From JAJDFU01 sp964641965 (GTDB taxonomy: Bacteria > Bacteroidota > Bacteroidia > Chitinophagales > Saprospiraceae): 62,030 nt of DNA. Of this stretch, positions 34,501-42,301 are shown piece by piece. Both the position numbers and the translations under genes were made by a program. The stretch lies in NCBI GenBank assembly GCA_964641965.1, contig CAZXLD010000027.1:1-62030 (forward strand), written 5' to 3'. Position 1 is the first letter of the stretch. Every line of letters begins with the position of its first letter. The notes below the pieces were generated by a model that saw only the letters and a list, made by a program, of their open reading frames with translations, searched no databases and was not told the origin of the DNA.

Positions 34501-35163
34501 CCAAATACACTATCTGAGCAGGAAAAAGAAGCAGGCTGGAAATTGCTCTTTGACGGAAAATCATTGAAAGGTTGGCACAATTACAACAAAACTACGGTCG
34601 GCTCCTCTTGGATTGTCCAAGAGGATGCGATTTATCTGAATGCCAAACAAAATGCAGAAGGCAACTGGAGCGCTCCGGACGGAGGTGATATTCTAACCGA
34701 CCAGGAATTTCAAAATTTTGAACTTGCCCTGGAATGGAAAATCTCCCCTTGTGGTAATAGCGGTATCTTTTACAACATTAAAGAGTCTGAGGATATCAGC
34801 GTGGCTTGGAAATCGGCTCCTGAAATGCAGGTGCTTGACAATTCCTGCCATCCAGATGCTAAAATCGAAAAGCATCGCGCTGGAGATCTCTACGATTTGA
34901 TCCAGTGCAAATACGAAACCGTGAAACCGACAGGAAGCTGGAATCAGGTGCGTATCCGAATTAAGGATGGGCATCTGGAACATTGGCTTAATGGCCGAAA
35001 GGTAGTGGAAACCGAGATGTGGACCGATAATTGGAATGACCTGGTTGCATCGAGTAAATTCAAGAATGAACCCGAATTTGGCAAGTATAAAAAAGGCCGA
35101 ATCGGGCTTCAGGACCATGACAATCCAGTCTGGTTTCGCAACATCAAGATTCGAGAATTGTGA
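31504..35163 (+). CDS. Multidomain lipoprotein: cytochrome c, PA14, beta-propeller and 3-keto-disaccharide hydrolase (DUF1080)
   Basis: 1219 aa from the ATG at 31504 (a frame to 31450 is rejected as it precedes the signal). The lipobox is FFGC (Cys near 20). In order: an unknown N-terminal region (about 25-250), a class I cytochrome c with CRACH (C268, C271, H272) and a Met ligand near 315, PA14 (about 400-500, VFRLSSDDGSRLTLHDQ), a six-bladed sorbosone/glucose-dehydrogenase-like propeller (about 545-900), and a DUF1080 domain (about 1003-1219; GWKLLFDGKSLKGWH, MQVLDNSCHPDAK). DUF1080 cleaves 3-keto-glucosides. The neighbours (Gfo/Idh dehydrogenase and TIM-barrel isomerase) fit a 3-keto-sugar pathway. 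The propeller's catalytic residues were not verified. Confidence 0.88.
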   Translation: MTGKFRFLLFSAFFIGIFFGCQPEPNTPERPADPWVFRSVLDSMPRMITLALHRDLWVAYHTESGALYKAWQGNVNLAGAVYTTEHGPQPETVGDIWMENPFKSPWQVKSGNQVTPISIQYRGHRFEDGHARLQYELILPDGQKLMVSEQPEAIFNESQQIGFQRIFSIDGKLPSGMELQLQTRVNSIAFAKSVKTNGKFDIQKEEAYTGNNHQWVTLTGTLTLNPKGSTEFTAWLIKEPAILNPIAEEASEDEETPLAEQLIAQSGCRACHNPLVKTVGPAYIEVARKYENSEENLTLLTSKIINGGAGVWGQAMMIPHPHLAQENVEEMVRYILAMDANEEKAKASNPLAKLVGASAGMNLDELIPGAASQIYQFEQSLRELADVNWGATPVYEGPLPEIHFTDSDFKGLKNRFAILAQGYLNVPKDNNYVFRLSSDDGSRLTLHDQVIIDYDGLHGAGVKDGEIALKAGLHPFRLEYFQNGGGKSISLKWRSFDDGEFAVIPTTSMFHHPDQLSGMALPPPPMIGGKPIPGSGYALQEVHPSFSLSQARPEGFEPKVGGLDFLPDGRLVVSTWTSDGAVYVLDGVQSGDPSQIKVKQVASGFAEPLGLKVVEGEIYILQKQELTKLIDHDGDDIIDEYRTVCNGWEVTSNFHEFAFGLVEKDGFLYGTLAIGILPGGASAYPQSPDRGKVIKIDPKTGEYTFVAHGLRTPNGIGIGIDDQIFVADNQGDWLPASKILHIEQGDFFGSQAVDPEGTAELEMKKPVVWLPQDEIGNSPSTPSYLNIGPYIGQMIHGEVTHGGLKRVFVEKVNGQYQGALFRFVQGLEAGVNRIVWGPDGALYVGGVGSNGNWQHSGKQWFGLQRLAYNGNPAFEMLAVRAKTNGLEIEFTEPLAEGLGWNTFDYKVQQWWYKPTAEYGGPKMDLEDLNVLSANVSADRKKVFLELDGIKEGHVVYVNLPSNWTSENYQEIWTTEVWYTLNNIPEGREGFKTEAPNPIPPNTLSEQEKEAGWKLLFDGKSLKGWHNYNKTTVGSSWIVQEDAIYLNAKQNAEGNWSAPDGGDILTDQEFQNFELALEWKISPCGNSGIFYNIKESEDISVAWKSAPEMQVLDNSCHPDAKIEKHRAGDLYDLIQCKYETVKPTGSWNQVRIRIKDGHLEHWLNGRKVVETEMWTDNWNDLVASSKFKNEPEFGKYKKGRIGLQDHDNPVWFRNIKIREL

Positions 35164-35611
35164 TTGATGATTTTTGAAATAGGGTAAACCGAATTGGTTT
35201 TTCTCAGCATAACCAAGAGCTGGTTGAGTTTAAGCTTTTGGAGTGAATGACACCAGATTTTGTTACATGACGACCCTTCGGGTGTCAGCATGCAAGCATC
35301 TGGACAAGGCACTTTATTTTCAAGAAAGGGGTAGGGGGCCTTTTCTTGAAACACATAGCCATACTAGCTTCGAAACCGAAAAAAAACCTGGTACAGGATA
35401 AAATTTGGCAAGTGCAGCCCAAAGTGTTATACTGATGCAAGTTTACCATTACCTATTTAAAATTGGAGAAAACAGTCAAACTTGATCAGCCCCGACGACA
35501 AATGTCGGGACCAAGGACACAATACTATTTCAAGTAATGCTGTATGTAAGGGAAACGCCATTTTCAACTTGAAATGGTATTAAATCTCATCATGCTCTAA
35601 AACCCAAACAC
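35164..35611. other. 448-bp spacer with several inverted repeats
   Basis: No ORF is convincing. It holds an inverted repeat TTTCAAGAAA/TTTCTTGAAA (35318-35327 and 35342-35351), then a ~77-bp direct repeat (35352-35428), a small hairpin CCCGAC/GTCGGG (35491-35509), and an AATACTATTTCAAG/CTTGAAATGGTATT pair (35521-35534 and 35568-35581, 13 of 14 matching) ending 30 bp before the next start. Confidence 0.7.
35352..35428 (+). repeat. Upstream direct repeat, copy A
   Basis: Shares CACATAGCCATA, then after a variable middle CAGGATAAAATTTG, AGTG-AGCCCAA and GTGTT with copy B at 36792-36865. It lies 183-260 bp before the Gfo/Idh/MocA gene. The TAAAATTTG inside is close to a -7 promoter element, so the repeat may be a promoter with operator. 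Confidence 0.7.
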
Positions 35612-36769
35612 ATGAAACGAAAGATCCGAATGGGAATGGTCGGTGGGGGCCGTGGGGCTTTTATCGGCGCTGTACATCGAATGGCCGCGGCTCTCGACGG
35701 ACAAATTGAACTGGTTTGTGGAGCCTTCAGCAGTAATCCGGAAAAATCGCGTTTGTCGGGAGAAGACCTTTACCTACCTCCGGATCGCGTCTATGGCAGC
35801 TACACCGAGATGATCGAACGAGAATTGACACTGTCGGAGGACAAACGGATGGACTTCATTTCAATCGTTACCCCCAACCACGTGCACTACGGTCCAGCCA
35901 AGATGGCTCTGGAGAACGGGTTTCATGTAGTCTGTGACAAACCGTTGTCTTTCAATCTCGAAGAGGCTAAAGATCTGGTGGAGGTCGTTAAGCAGACCGG
36001 TATGATTTTTGCGCTAACGCATAATTACACCGGTTACCCCATGGTTAAGCAAGCCCGCCAAATGGTTGCCAGAGGGGACTTGGGAGCGATTCGGAAGATT
36101 ATGGTAGCTTATCCACAGGGATGGCTGACCACCTTGCTCGAGGAGAGTGGCCAAAAACAAGCTTCCTGGAGAACGGATCCGGCCCGGTCCGGTGCTGCCG
36201 GTGCTATGGGTGATATTGGAACCCATGCGGAGAACCTGGCGGAATATATTACCGGCTTACAAATTGAAGCACTTTGTGCAGACTTATCTATTATGGTGGA
36301 AGGTCGGCAATTGGACGACGACGGTAATGTGCTATTGCATTTTGATAATGGAGCTCGGGGGATTCTGTATGCCAGCCAAATTTCCGCTGGAGAGGAGAAT
36401 GACCTGCATATAAAGGTCTATGGAGAAAAAGGCGGATTAGAGTGGCGCCAAATGGAGCCGAATACACTGATCGTCCGATGGTTAAATAAACCCGTTGAAG
36501 TATACCGGACCGGAGGGCCAAACTTGTATCCGGAGGCGGAGGCTCATACCCGTATACCGGCTGGACACCCAGAAGGATATTTGGAAGCCTTCGCTAATAT
36601 TTATCGGAATTTTGCCTATTGCGTGCAGGCGCGGCTGGCTGGAGAAGAACCCGACCCTATGTATTTGGATTTTCCGACAGTTGACGATGGATTGCGCGGA
36701 ATGCAGTTTATCGAAGCAGTCGTTCAGTCCGGACAACGTACTGAAAAATGGACTAAAATGAACCCTTAA
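35612..36769 (+). CDS. Gfo/Idh/MocA-family oxidoreductase
   Basis: 385 aa, no signal peptide. The Rossmann motif is GMVGGGRGAFIG near residue 8; SIVTPNHVH and CDKPLSFNLEEA with its catalytic Lys follow the family order. GDIGTHAENLAEY provides the substrate His region and the C-terminal alpha/beta domain completes it. It would oxidise or reduce a sugar or inositol with NAD(P), probably at C3 given the DUF1080 neighbour. It is probably followed by the isomerase, though that gene has its own repeat. Confidence 0.95.
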   Translation: MKRKIRMGMVGGGRGAFIGAVHRMAAALDGQIELVCGAFSSNPEKSRLSGEDLYLPPDRVYGSYTEMIERELTLSEDKRMDFISIVTPNHVHYGPAKMALENGFHVVCDKPLSFNLEEAKDLVEVVKQTGMIFALTHNYTGYPMVKQARQMVARGDLGAIRKIMVAYPQGWLTTLLEESGQKQASWRTDPARSGAAGAMGDIGTHAENLAEYITGLQIEALCADLSIMVEGRQLDDDGNVLLHFDNGARGILYASQISAGEENDLHIKVYGEKGGLEWRQMEPNTLIVRWLNKPVEVYRTGGPNLYPEAEAHTRIPAGHPEGYLEAFANIYRNFAYCVQARLAGEEPDPMYLDFPTVDDGLRGMQFIEAVVQSGQRTEKWTKMNP

Positions 36770-36791
36770 CTCCACTTTAGTCCGTTGAAGG

Positions 36792-36865
36792 CACATAGCC
36801 ATAGCTACGTAATGGAAAAGAAACGCGGCGCAGGATAAAATTTGCCTAGTGTAGCCCAATGTGTT
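36792..36865 (+). repeat. Upstream direct repeat, copy B
   Basis: 74 bp matching copy A (35352-35428) at CACATAGCCATA, CAGGATAAAATTTG, AG-CCCAA and GTGTT. It lies 79-152 bp before the isomerase start. Two similar leaders on two neighbouring genes suggest common control. Confidence 0.7.
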
Positions 36866-36943
36866 TAAACTCACCATGCTATTTGTCGGAATTTCGAATG
36901 AACTTCTTTCCAAAACGAATAACAAAAACGTAAAACTCATTTC

Positions 36944-37999
36944 ATGAAAACCATAAAAGGTCCAGCTATATTCCTTGCTCAATTTATGGGTGATGAAGCC
37001 CCATTCAATTCCCTGGATGCCATTTGTCAATGGGCAGCAGATCTCGGCTACATTGGGGTACAGATCCCTACCTGGGAAGACCGTTTAATTGACCTGAAGC
37101 AGGCGGCAGAAAGTAAAACCTATTGTGATGAGCTGAAAGGGAAGATCGCTTCCTATGGGTTGGAGATCACCGAATTATCTACCCACTTACAAGGTCAATT
37201 ATTAGCCGTCCATCCGGCCTACAATCACCAGTATGACTCTTTCGCACCAAAAGAAGTCCACAACAACCCTAAGGCTCGGACTGCGTGGGGTGTCCAACAG
37301 ATGAAATGGGCTGCTGAAGCCAGCTATAATTTGGGGCTCACAGCAAGTGTTACATTTTCAGGTTCCTTTTTATGGCCTTTCATTTTCCCATGGCCCCAGC
37401 GTCCGGCCGGATTGATTGAAGAAGGCTTTAAAGCTTTTGCCGGCCAATGGAAGCCAGTACTTGACTTCTATGATGAAAAGGGTGTGGATGTATGCTACGA
37501 ATTGCATCCGGTCCATGACTTGCACGACGGAGCATCCTTTGAACGGTTTCTGGATGAAACCAATGAGCACCAAAGGGCCTGCATCAACTACGATCCCAGT
37601 CATTTTGTATTGCAAGCGCTGGATCACCTACATTTCATCGACCTATACCATGATCGAATCAAGGCATTCCATGTGAAGGATGCCGAGTTCAACCCGGACG
37701 GCAGGCAAGGCGTCTATGGAGGATATGAGCCATGGCTTACCCGGGCAGGTCGCTTTCGTTCACCAGGCGATGGGCAGGTTGATTTTGTAGGCATATTCAG
37801 CAAGCTTACCCAGTATGATTATGATTCCTGGGCCGTGCTCGAATGGGAGTGCGTGCTAAAATCTCCGGAACAAGGGGCGGCAGAAGGTGCTCCGTTCATC
37901 GAGAGTCATATCATTCAGGCTACCACCAAAGCATTTGACGATTTTGCAGGACAAGATCCGGATGAGTCGGTGAATCGGAAGTTGTTAGGCTTGGAGTAA
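36944..37999 (+). CDS. Sugar phosphate isomerase/epimerase (xylose-isomerase-like TIM barrel)
   Basis: 351 aa, cytoplasmic. Family features: GPAIFLAQFMGDEAPFNSL..., YIGVQIPTWEDR, ITELSTHLQGQL, YELHPVHDLHDGASFERF, ACINYDPSHF, IKAFHVKDAEF and WAVLEWECVLKSPEQGA. The Glu, Asp, His and Glu residues in these last motifs are the probable metal ligands. It probably acts on a keto-sugar produced by the oxidoreductase or the DUF1080 hydrolase. Exact substrate unknown. Confidence 0.92.
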   Translation: MKTIKGPAIFLAQFMGDEAPFNSLDAICQWAADLGYIGVQIPTWEDRLIDLKQAAESKTYCDELKGKIASYGLEITELSTHLQGQLLAVHPAYNHQYDSFAPKEVHNNPKARTAWGVQQMKWAAEASYNLGLTASVTFSGSFLWPFIFPWPQRPAGLIEEGFKAFAGQWKPVLDFYDEKGVDVCYELHPVHDLHDGASFERFLDETNEHQRACINYDPSHFVLQALDHLHFIDLYHDRIKAFHVKDAEFNPDGRQGVYGGYEPWLTRAGRFRSPGDGQVDFVGIFSKLTQYDYDSWAVLEWECVLKSPEQGAAEGAPFIESHIIQATTKAFDDFAGQDPDESVNRKLLGLE

Positions 38000-38249
38000 G
38001 TCCATTCCTAACCTAACCGGCTGAGCGATTCTCACGGCACTTTATGAGTCTATAATGAGTTAAGGGTATATAAAACCTTTAATATATCGTTTCCTGGTAG
38101 TGAAATCTGTTGATTTCCAAGGGATATTGTATGCACAGGGGATTCAATTTCTAACGATTTTTCTATTTCCAGGTAGAAAAAAGTCTATTTTAGAAGTAGC
38201 TTTAGCAGTAGGAAAGTGTCCCCGCCAGGTATCCAACTCCCCTTGGCCC

Positions 38250-41009
38250 ATGAATAAAATTTGTCTACTTGTATTTGTTTTTTCCCTTGTATTGGGAGCC
38301 TACCTTCCAACAAAGGCCCAACAGTTATCCACTGTTGATAGTCTTACCCAGGCCTTTTACACGGTCAAGAATGATTCAATTCGCTGGGAAATTACCCAAG
38401 AACTGTGCTTTGCTTACAACTACATCCAGACGGATTCGGTCATGAAGTGGGCTCGGGTAAGCCTGGAATTAGCGCAGAAGCTGGAGGATAGCAACAGGCT
38501 GGGAAAAAGCCGGTTTCGACTTGGGCTGGCCTATGCCTACAAAAATGAATTTTCCGCCGCTATGGAGGAATATCTGAAAGCTGTTACCTGGTATGAGGAA
38601 ACCAACAATCAACAAGGTTTGAATGAAACAAAGGTTGAAATCGCCATGATCAACCTTAAAACGGAGGAATTTGAAAAAGTCAAGCCCTATCTCAATGAAG
38701 CCTACCACTATTTCCGTTCCAGGAATGATACCTTCAACATTTTGTACACCATTGGATCCTATCAGCAATATTTCGAGAAAATTGAAAACTTTGATTCCCT
38801 TTTGTTTTACTCGCATGAAGCGTTAGAGGCTTCTCAACGATACGGTCGGCTACAAAATGAAAAAATTACTTACAGCAATTTGGCGGCAACCTATTTACAC
38901 CTGAACGACCTTGCCAACGCCAAAAAGTATTTGCAAAAACGAGGTCAGCTTGGTTTTGAAGGCGATGACCGGGGTGCCTATTTCCATTCCTGGATTTTAT
39001 CTGAATACCACAAACAGGCTGGACAACCGGATAGTGCAGCCTATTTTGCCAGGCAAGGCATTGATCAAGCCAGGGTTTTCGGAGATTTGCAGCTGGAGAT
39101 TGAGATGTATGCGCTGCTGGCAAATATCTTTGAGCAGAAAAAAGAGTATGAGAAGGCTTTTACCTACCTGGACCTCCAGCGCAAGTATCAGGATTCGTTG
39201 AACCGAATCCAATTTCAGGAAGATCTTTCTGAAATGACCATCCAGTATGAAACCCAACAAAAGGAAGCACAAATCGCTCAGCAGCAATTGCTCCTGCAAA
39301 AAGAGAGCAACCGGAAAAACTTGTACTTAGCCGGAGGAATCGTATTGTTTCTATTCGGAATCGGGTTATTGCTCTATTTCCGATATCGACTTCAAATGCG
39401 CCAAAAGCAGGCCCAGATGGACCTTCAGCTTAAAGAAGCCGAAGCAAGCCAATTGCGAGACATGGACAAGTTGAAATCTAACTTTTTTGCGAATATTTCC
39501 CACGAGTTTCGGACTCCTCTGACCTTGATCTTAAATCCCCTCAAGCAACTGGCGCAGGGCACCTACCAGGGAGATCCTTCCAAGGCCTATCAGCTCATGA
39601 CCCGAAACGGGGAACGGCTCCTGCGCCTGGTAAATCAATTATTGGAACTCGCTCGACTAGAAAGCGGACATGCCGAATCCAGATTGGAACCTGTCGACCT
39701 TGTAAAGGTGGTCAAGGCTATCGTTTACGCCTTTGAAAGTTGGCCGTTGCGCAAGCAAATCTACTTCCAAACTCAATTTCCCTCTGCATCCATTGCGGTT
39801 GAAGCAGACATCGATAAACTCGAAAAGATTCTTTCCAACCTGTTGACCAATGCATTTAAATTCACTCCGGAAAAGGGACGGGTGATATTTCAGATGAAAT
39901 CCCTGGAATCAACCCCTGAAAGCGCAAAAGTCGAATTTTTAGTACAAGATTCTGGGCCCGGGATCGCTCCTGATTACCTGCCACATATTTTTGACCGGTT
40001 TTACAGCCGCGGATTTAATGAACCCGACGCCTACAGTAGTGGTATTGGACTTTCATTGACCAAAGAGCTGGTAGAATGGCAAAATGGAACGATTGAAGTA
40101 GAAAGTACACTGGAAAAAGGCTCTACATTTCGGGTGATTTTACCATTCACTTCTGTGGGAGTGGAGCGAGTGGGTCAATCGGAAGTTTCCATGGTAAAGC
40201 CTGAAGCAGTGCCTGAAATAGAATCGGACTCAACAGCAAAAGGTCCAAAAGGCAGAAAACCTCAGGTGCTGGTAGTAGAAGATAATCCAGACCTGCGGGA
40301 ATATATTCGGGAGCAATTGAATCACCAATTTCAAGTCGTAGAGGCTCGAAATGGGAAAACCGGACTGGAGCAGGCTTTCGAAACTATTCCTGACCTGATT
40401 ATTTCGGATGTAATGATGCCCGAAATAGATGGGCTGGAAGTTTGCCAACGTATCAAACAGGACGAACGCACCAGCCATGTACCAGTCATTCTGTTAACGG
40501 CGCTTGCCGACCAGGCTGAACGACTTGAAGGCATTACCTCAGGAGCTGATGCTTACCTGACTAAGCCGTTTAATACAGAGGAATTACAGCTCACTGCTCA
40601 AAACCTGATTGACCAGCGGCGAATCCTTCAGAAAAAATTTGCGGAGGGAATTAGCCTGCTTTCGGATACAACATCCAATTATAGCTCTACTGAGGCAGCT
40701 TTTCTCCAACGAGTTGAGCAAGTGGTTTTGGACAATCTGGATAATGCTGAATTCACGATTGAGGAAATGGGAAAGATCATTGGTATGAGTCGAAGCCAAT
40801 TGCATCGGAAGTTGCGTGCGCTTACAGATCATTCCCCTTCAGCCTTTGTCAGAAGCATCCGACTTCAGGAAGCGTTCAAATTACTTGAACAAAAAGAAGG
40901 TAACATTACCGAAGTAGCGTTCCGGGTAGGCATCCCCAACTTACCTTATTTTTCTCGGTCCTTCCATGAGCAGTTTGGTTTTCCACCCAGCGAGTTGTTG
41001 TACCAATAA
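38250..41009 (+). CDS. Hybrid two-component sensor-regulator with periplasmic TPRs and AraC output
   Basis: 919 aa from the ATG at 38250 (MNKICLLVFVFSLVLGAYLP, a signal peptide). A GTG at 38100 would add 50 residues and hide the signal, so I reject it. Residues about 30-335 are TPR repeats in the periplasm, one transmembrane helix is at about 357-378, and HisKA has H418 in NISHEFRTP. The ATPase domain (NLLTNAFKFTP, GIGLSLTKELVEW) precedes a receiver (VVEDN with D678; phosphoacceptor D720 in ISDVMMP) and an AraC helix-turn-helix (about 815-919; IGMSRSQLHRKLRALT, NLPYFSRSFHEQFGFPPSE). All parts of the phosphorelay are in one protein. It probably controls a nearby operon, such as the keto-sugar genes upstream. 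Confidence 0.94.
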   Translation: MNKICLLVFVFSLVLGAYLPTKAQQLSTVDSLTQAFYTVKNDSIRWEITQELCFAYNYIQTDSVMKWARVSLELAQKLEDSNRLGKSRFRLGLAYAYKNEFSAAMEEYLKAVTWYEETNNQQGLNETKVEIAMINLKTEEFEKVKPYLNEAYHYFRSRNDTFNILYTIGSYQQYFEKIENFDSLLFYSHEALEASQRYGRLQNEKITYSNLAATYLHLNDLANAKKYLQKRGQLGFEGDDRGAYFHSWILSEYHKQAGQPDSAAYFARQGIDQARVFGDLQLEIEMYALLANIFEQKKEYEKAFTYLDLQRKYQDSLNRIQFQEDLSEMTIQYETQQKEAQIAQQQLLLQKESNRKNLYLAGGIVLFLFGIGLLLYFRYRLQMRQKQAQMDLQLKEAEASQLRDMDKLKSNFFANISHEFRTPLTLILNPLKQLAQGTYQGDPSKAYQLMTRNGERLLRLVNQLLELARLESGHAESRLEPVDLVKVVKAIVYAFESWPLRKQIYFQTQFPSASIAVEADIDKLEKILSNLLTNAFKFTPEKGRVIFQMKSLESTPESAKVEFLVQDSGPGIAPDYLPHIFDRFYSRGFNEPDAYSSGIGLSLTKELVEWQNGTIEVESTLEKGSTFRVILPFTSVGVERVGQSEVSMVKPEAVPEIESDSTAKGPKGRKPQVLVVEDNPDLREYIREQLNHQFQVVEARNGKTGLEQAFETIPDLIISDVMMPEIDGLEVCQRIKQDERTSHVPVILLTALADQAERLEGITSGADAYLTKPFNTEELQLTAQNLIDQRRILQKKFAEGISLLSDTTSNYSSTEAAFLQRVEQVVLDNLDNAEFTIEEMGKIIGMSRSQLHRKLRALTDHSPSAFVRSIRLQEAFKLLEQKEGNITEVAFRVGIPNLPYFSRSFHEQFGFPPSELLYQ

Positions 41010-41382
41010 AAACAGATGGGTGTAGTAAATACCGACGCTTACAGGGTGATTATGGACGCTGTTGATGTCTGTATCGCTGATACTCCAAGCCTGAGGCATT
41101 GAGGATTTTAACACAGGATAGTATTGGTGCTTATCCGGTCAACCTATATCAGGAACGTGGATTATTTCAAACAACCATGTTGCACCTCCTTTGCGACATA
41201 CCGACAAATCGAGATCGGTGAAGTGGGCTTTGTACCTAGAAAATTTTTTATTCAACTATAAATATTTAATAATCAATTAGTTAAATCTATAAGTACATAA
41301 GAGCAAACATTCAAGACATAATAGAAAACCTCGTATGGGAGGTGAACCTATATTGATAATAGTGAAATCAAACCACCTACCC
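41010..41382. other. 373-bp spacer, nothing recognised
   Basis: No family resemblance. A 49-codon open stretch (about 41113-41263) has no good start. The last 120 bp are strongly AT-rich with a short ACCTC/GAGGT hairpin at about 41328-41343, which may be a promoter region for the TonB-C gene. Confidence 0.5.
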
Positions 41383-41850
41383 ATGAGAAAAACGCTTATG
41401 CTATGGGCGGTCCTGATCGGAGGATTCCCGATCCTTATCCAAGGACAAGCCACCTTTGCTTCCCTGAAAAATGATACTCCACCGGTACCATTTTCATTAG
41501 TGAATGAACCAGATGCTGAATCGGAGGCAATGGTCCCAATTTGGGCACTGGAAACCCAGCCTGCTTTTGAAGGTGGGCAACAGGCATTGTCCAACTATTT
41601 CGATGCCCATTTGGATTACACGGATCTTGCACGCGAATATGCGGTAGAAGGCTTAATGATCCTGCGCCTTGTGCTGACTGCTGAAGGATCACCTGAGCAA
41701 GTGGAAGTATTGCGTAGTCTGGGGCACGGATTGGACGAAATTGCGACCAAAGCTATTTCGGCTATGCCAAACTGGATTCCAGGTAGTTACGCTGGGCATC
41801 CCGTTAAAACTAGTTACATCTTACCGTTGCGTTTCCGACTAGCTCCCTGA
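41383..41850 (+). CDS. Secreted TonB C-terminal-domain protein
   Basis: 155 aa from the ATG at 41383 (MRKTLMLWAVLIGGFPILIQG, a signal peptide or anchor). The C-terminal half (about 60-155) is TonB_C: PAFEGGQQALSNYFDAHL, YAVEGLMILRLVLTAEGSP, LGHGLDEIATKAISAMPNWIPG, VKTSYILPLRFRL. There is no Pro-rich spacer of a full TonB and no ExbBD nearby, so it may be a stand-alone periplasmic TonB-like binder rather than an energy transducer. Confidence 0.85.
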   Translation: MRKTLMLWAVLIGGFPILIQGQATFASLKNDTPPVPFSLVNEPDAESEAMVPIWALETQPAFEGGQQALSNYFDAHLDYTDLAREYAVEGLMILRLVLTAEGSPEQVEVLRSLGHGLDEIATKAISAMPNWIPGSYAGHPVKTSYILPLRFRLAP

Positions 41851-41910
41851 TGACTTCTTCTGTTGAATCTCAAACACACATAAACATAACCTAATACCAT
41901 CATCCCTATC

Positions 41911-42174
41911 ATGAAGAACCTAAACTATCACCGAATACTAACCCTCACTGCTTTCCTTGGAATATTTGTACTGTTTTCCAGTCAGGAGAGTGCCTGTTCC
42001 TGTGAAAACCTGGGAGAGGAGGAAGAGGAGTGCTTTTCGTGCTTTGCCGATGAGCCTGGACCTGGGCAGGAACGACCTCAACAATATGTTTGTGGTGCAG
42101 GGGCCGACGAAGACTGGATCGATTATGCTGAAACAGAGCTTCAGCTCAACAATGCATACTGTATACCGGATTAA
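41911..42174 (+). CDS. Small secreted Cys-rich protein of unknown function
   Basis: 87 aa. A hydrophobic N-terminus (LTLTAFLGIFVLFSS) is followed by an acidic, cysteine-rich mature part with six Cys (ACSCEN, EEC, FSC, YVC, AYC). I recognise no family. The Cys pairs could form disulfides in the periplasm or outside. It follows the TonB-C gene by 60 bp on the same strand and may share a transcript. Confidence 0.6.
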   Translation: MKNLNYHRILTLTAFLGIFVLFSSQESACSCENLGEEEEECFSCFADEPGPGQERPQQYVCGAGADEDWIDYAETELQLNNAYCIPD

Positions 42175-42301
42175 GAATCCATTTAATTGTAGTGTTTATC
42201 ATGTGAAGATGACCAAACCGGCTGTTCGATCCGGGCAGCCGGTAGTCTTTACTCCCCGACAATTTACTGAACCTACCTTCCCGTAGTCTTGTTTTGCGTC
42301 C

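Noticed and set aside
35491..35509. CCCGAC/GTCGGG hairpin as a terminator
   Set aside because: A 6-bp stem with no T-tract, more than 300 bp from the upstream gene; probably a common REP-like word.
36482..37030. 182-codon minus-strand frame over the Gfo/Idh and isomerase genes
   Set aside because: Antisense to two conserved genes and a leader; composition is not protein-like.
41113..41263. 49-codon open stretch after the hybrid regulator
   Set aside because: No good start codon, no homology pattern that I recognise, and short enough to occur by chance.
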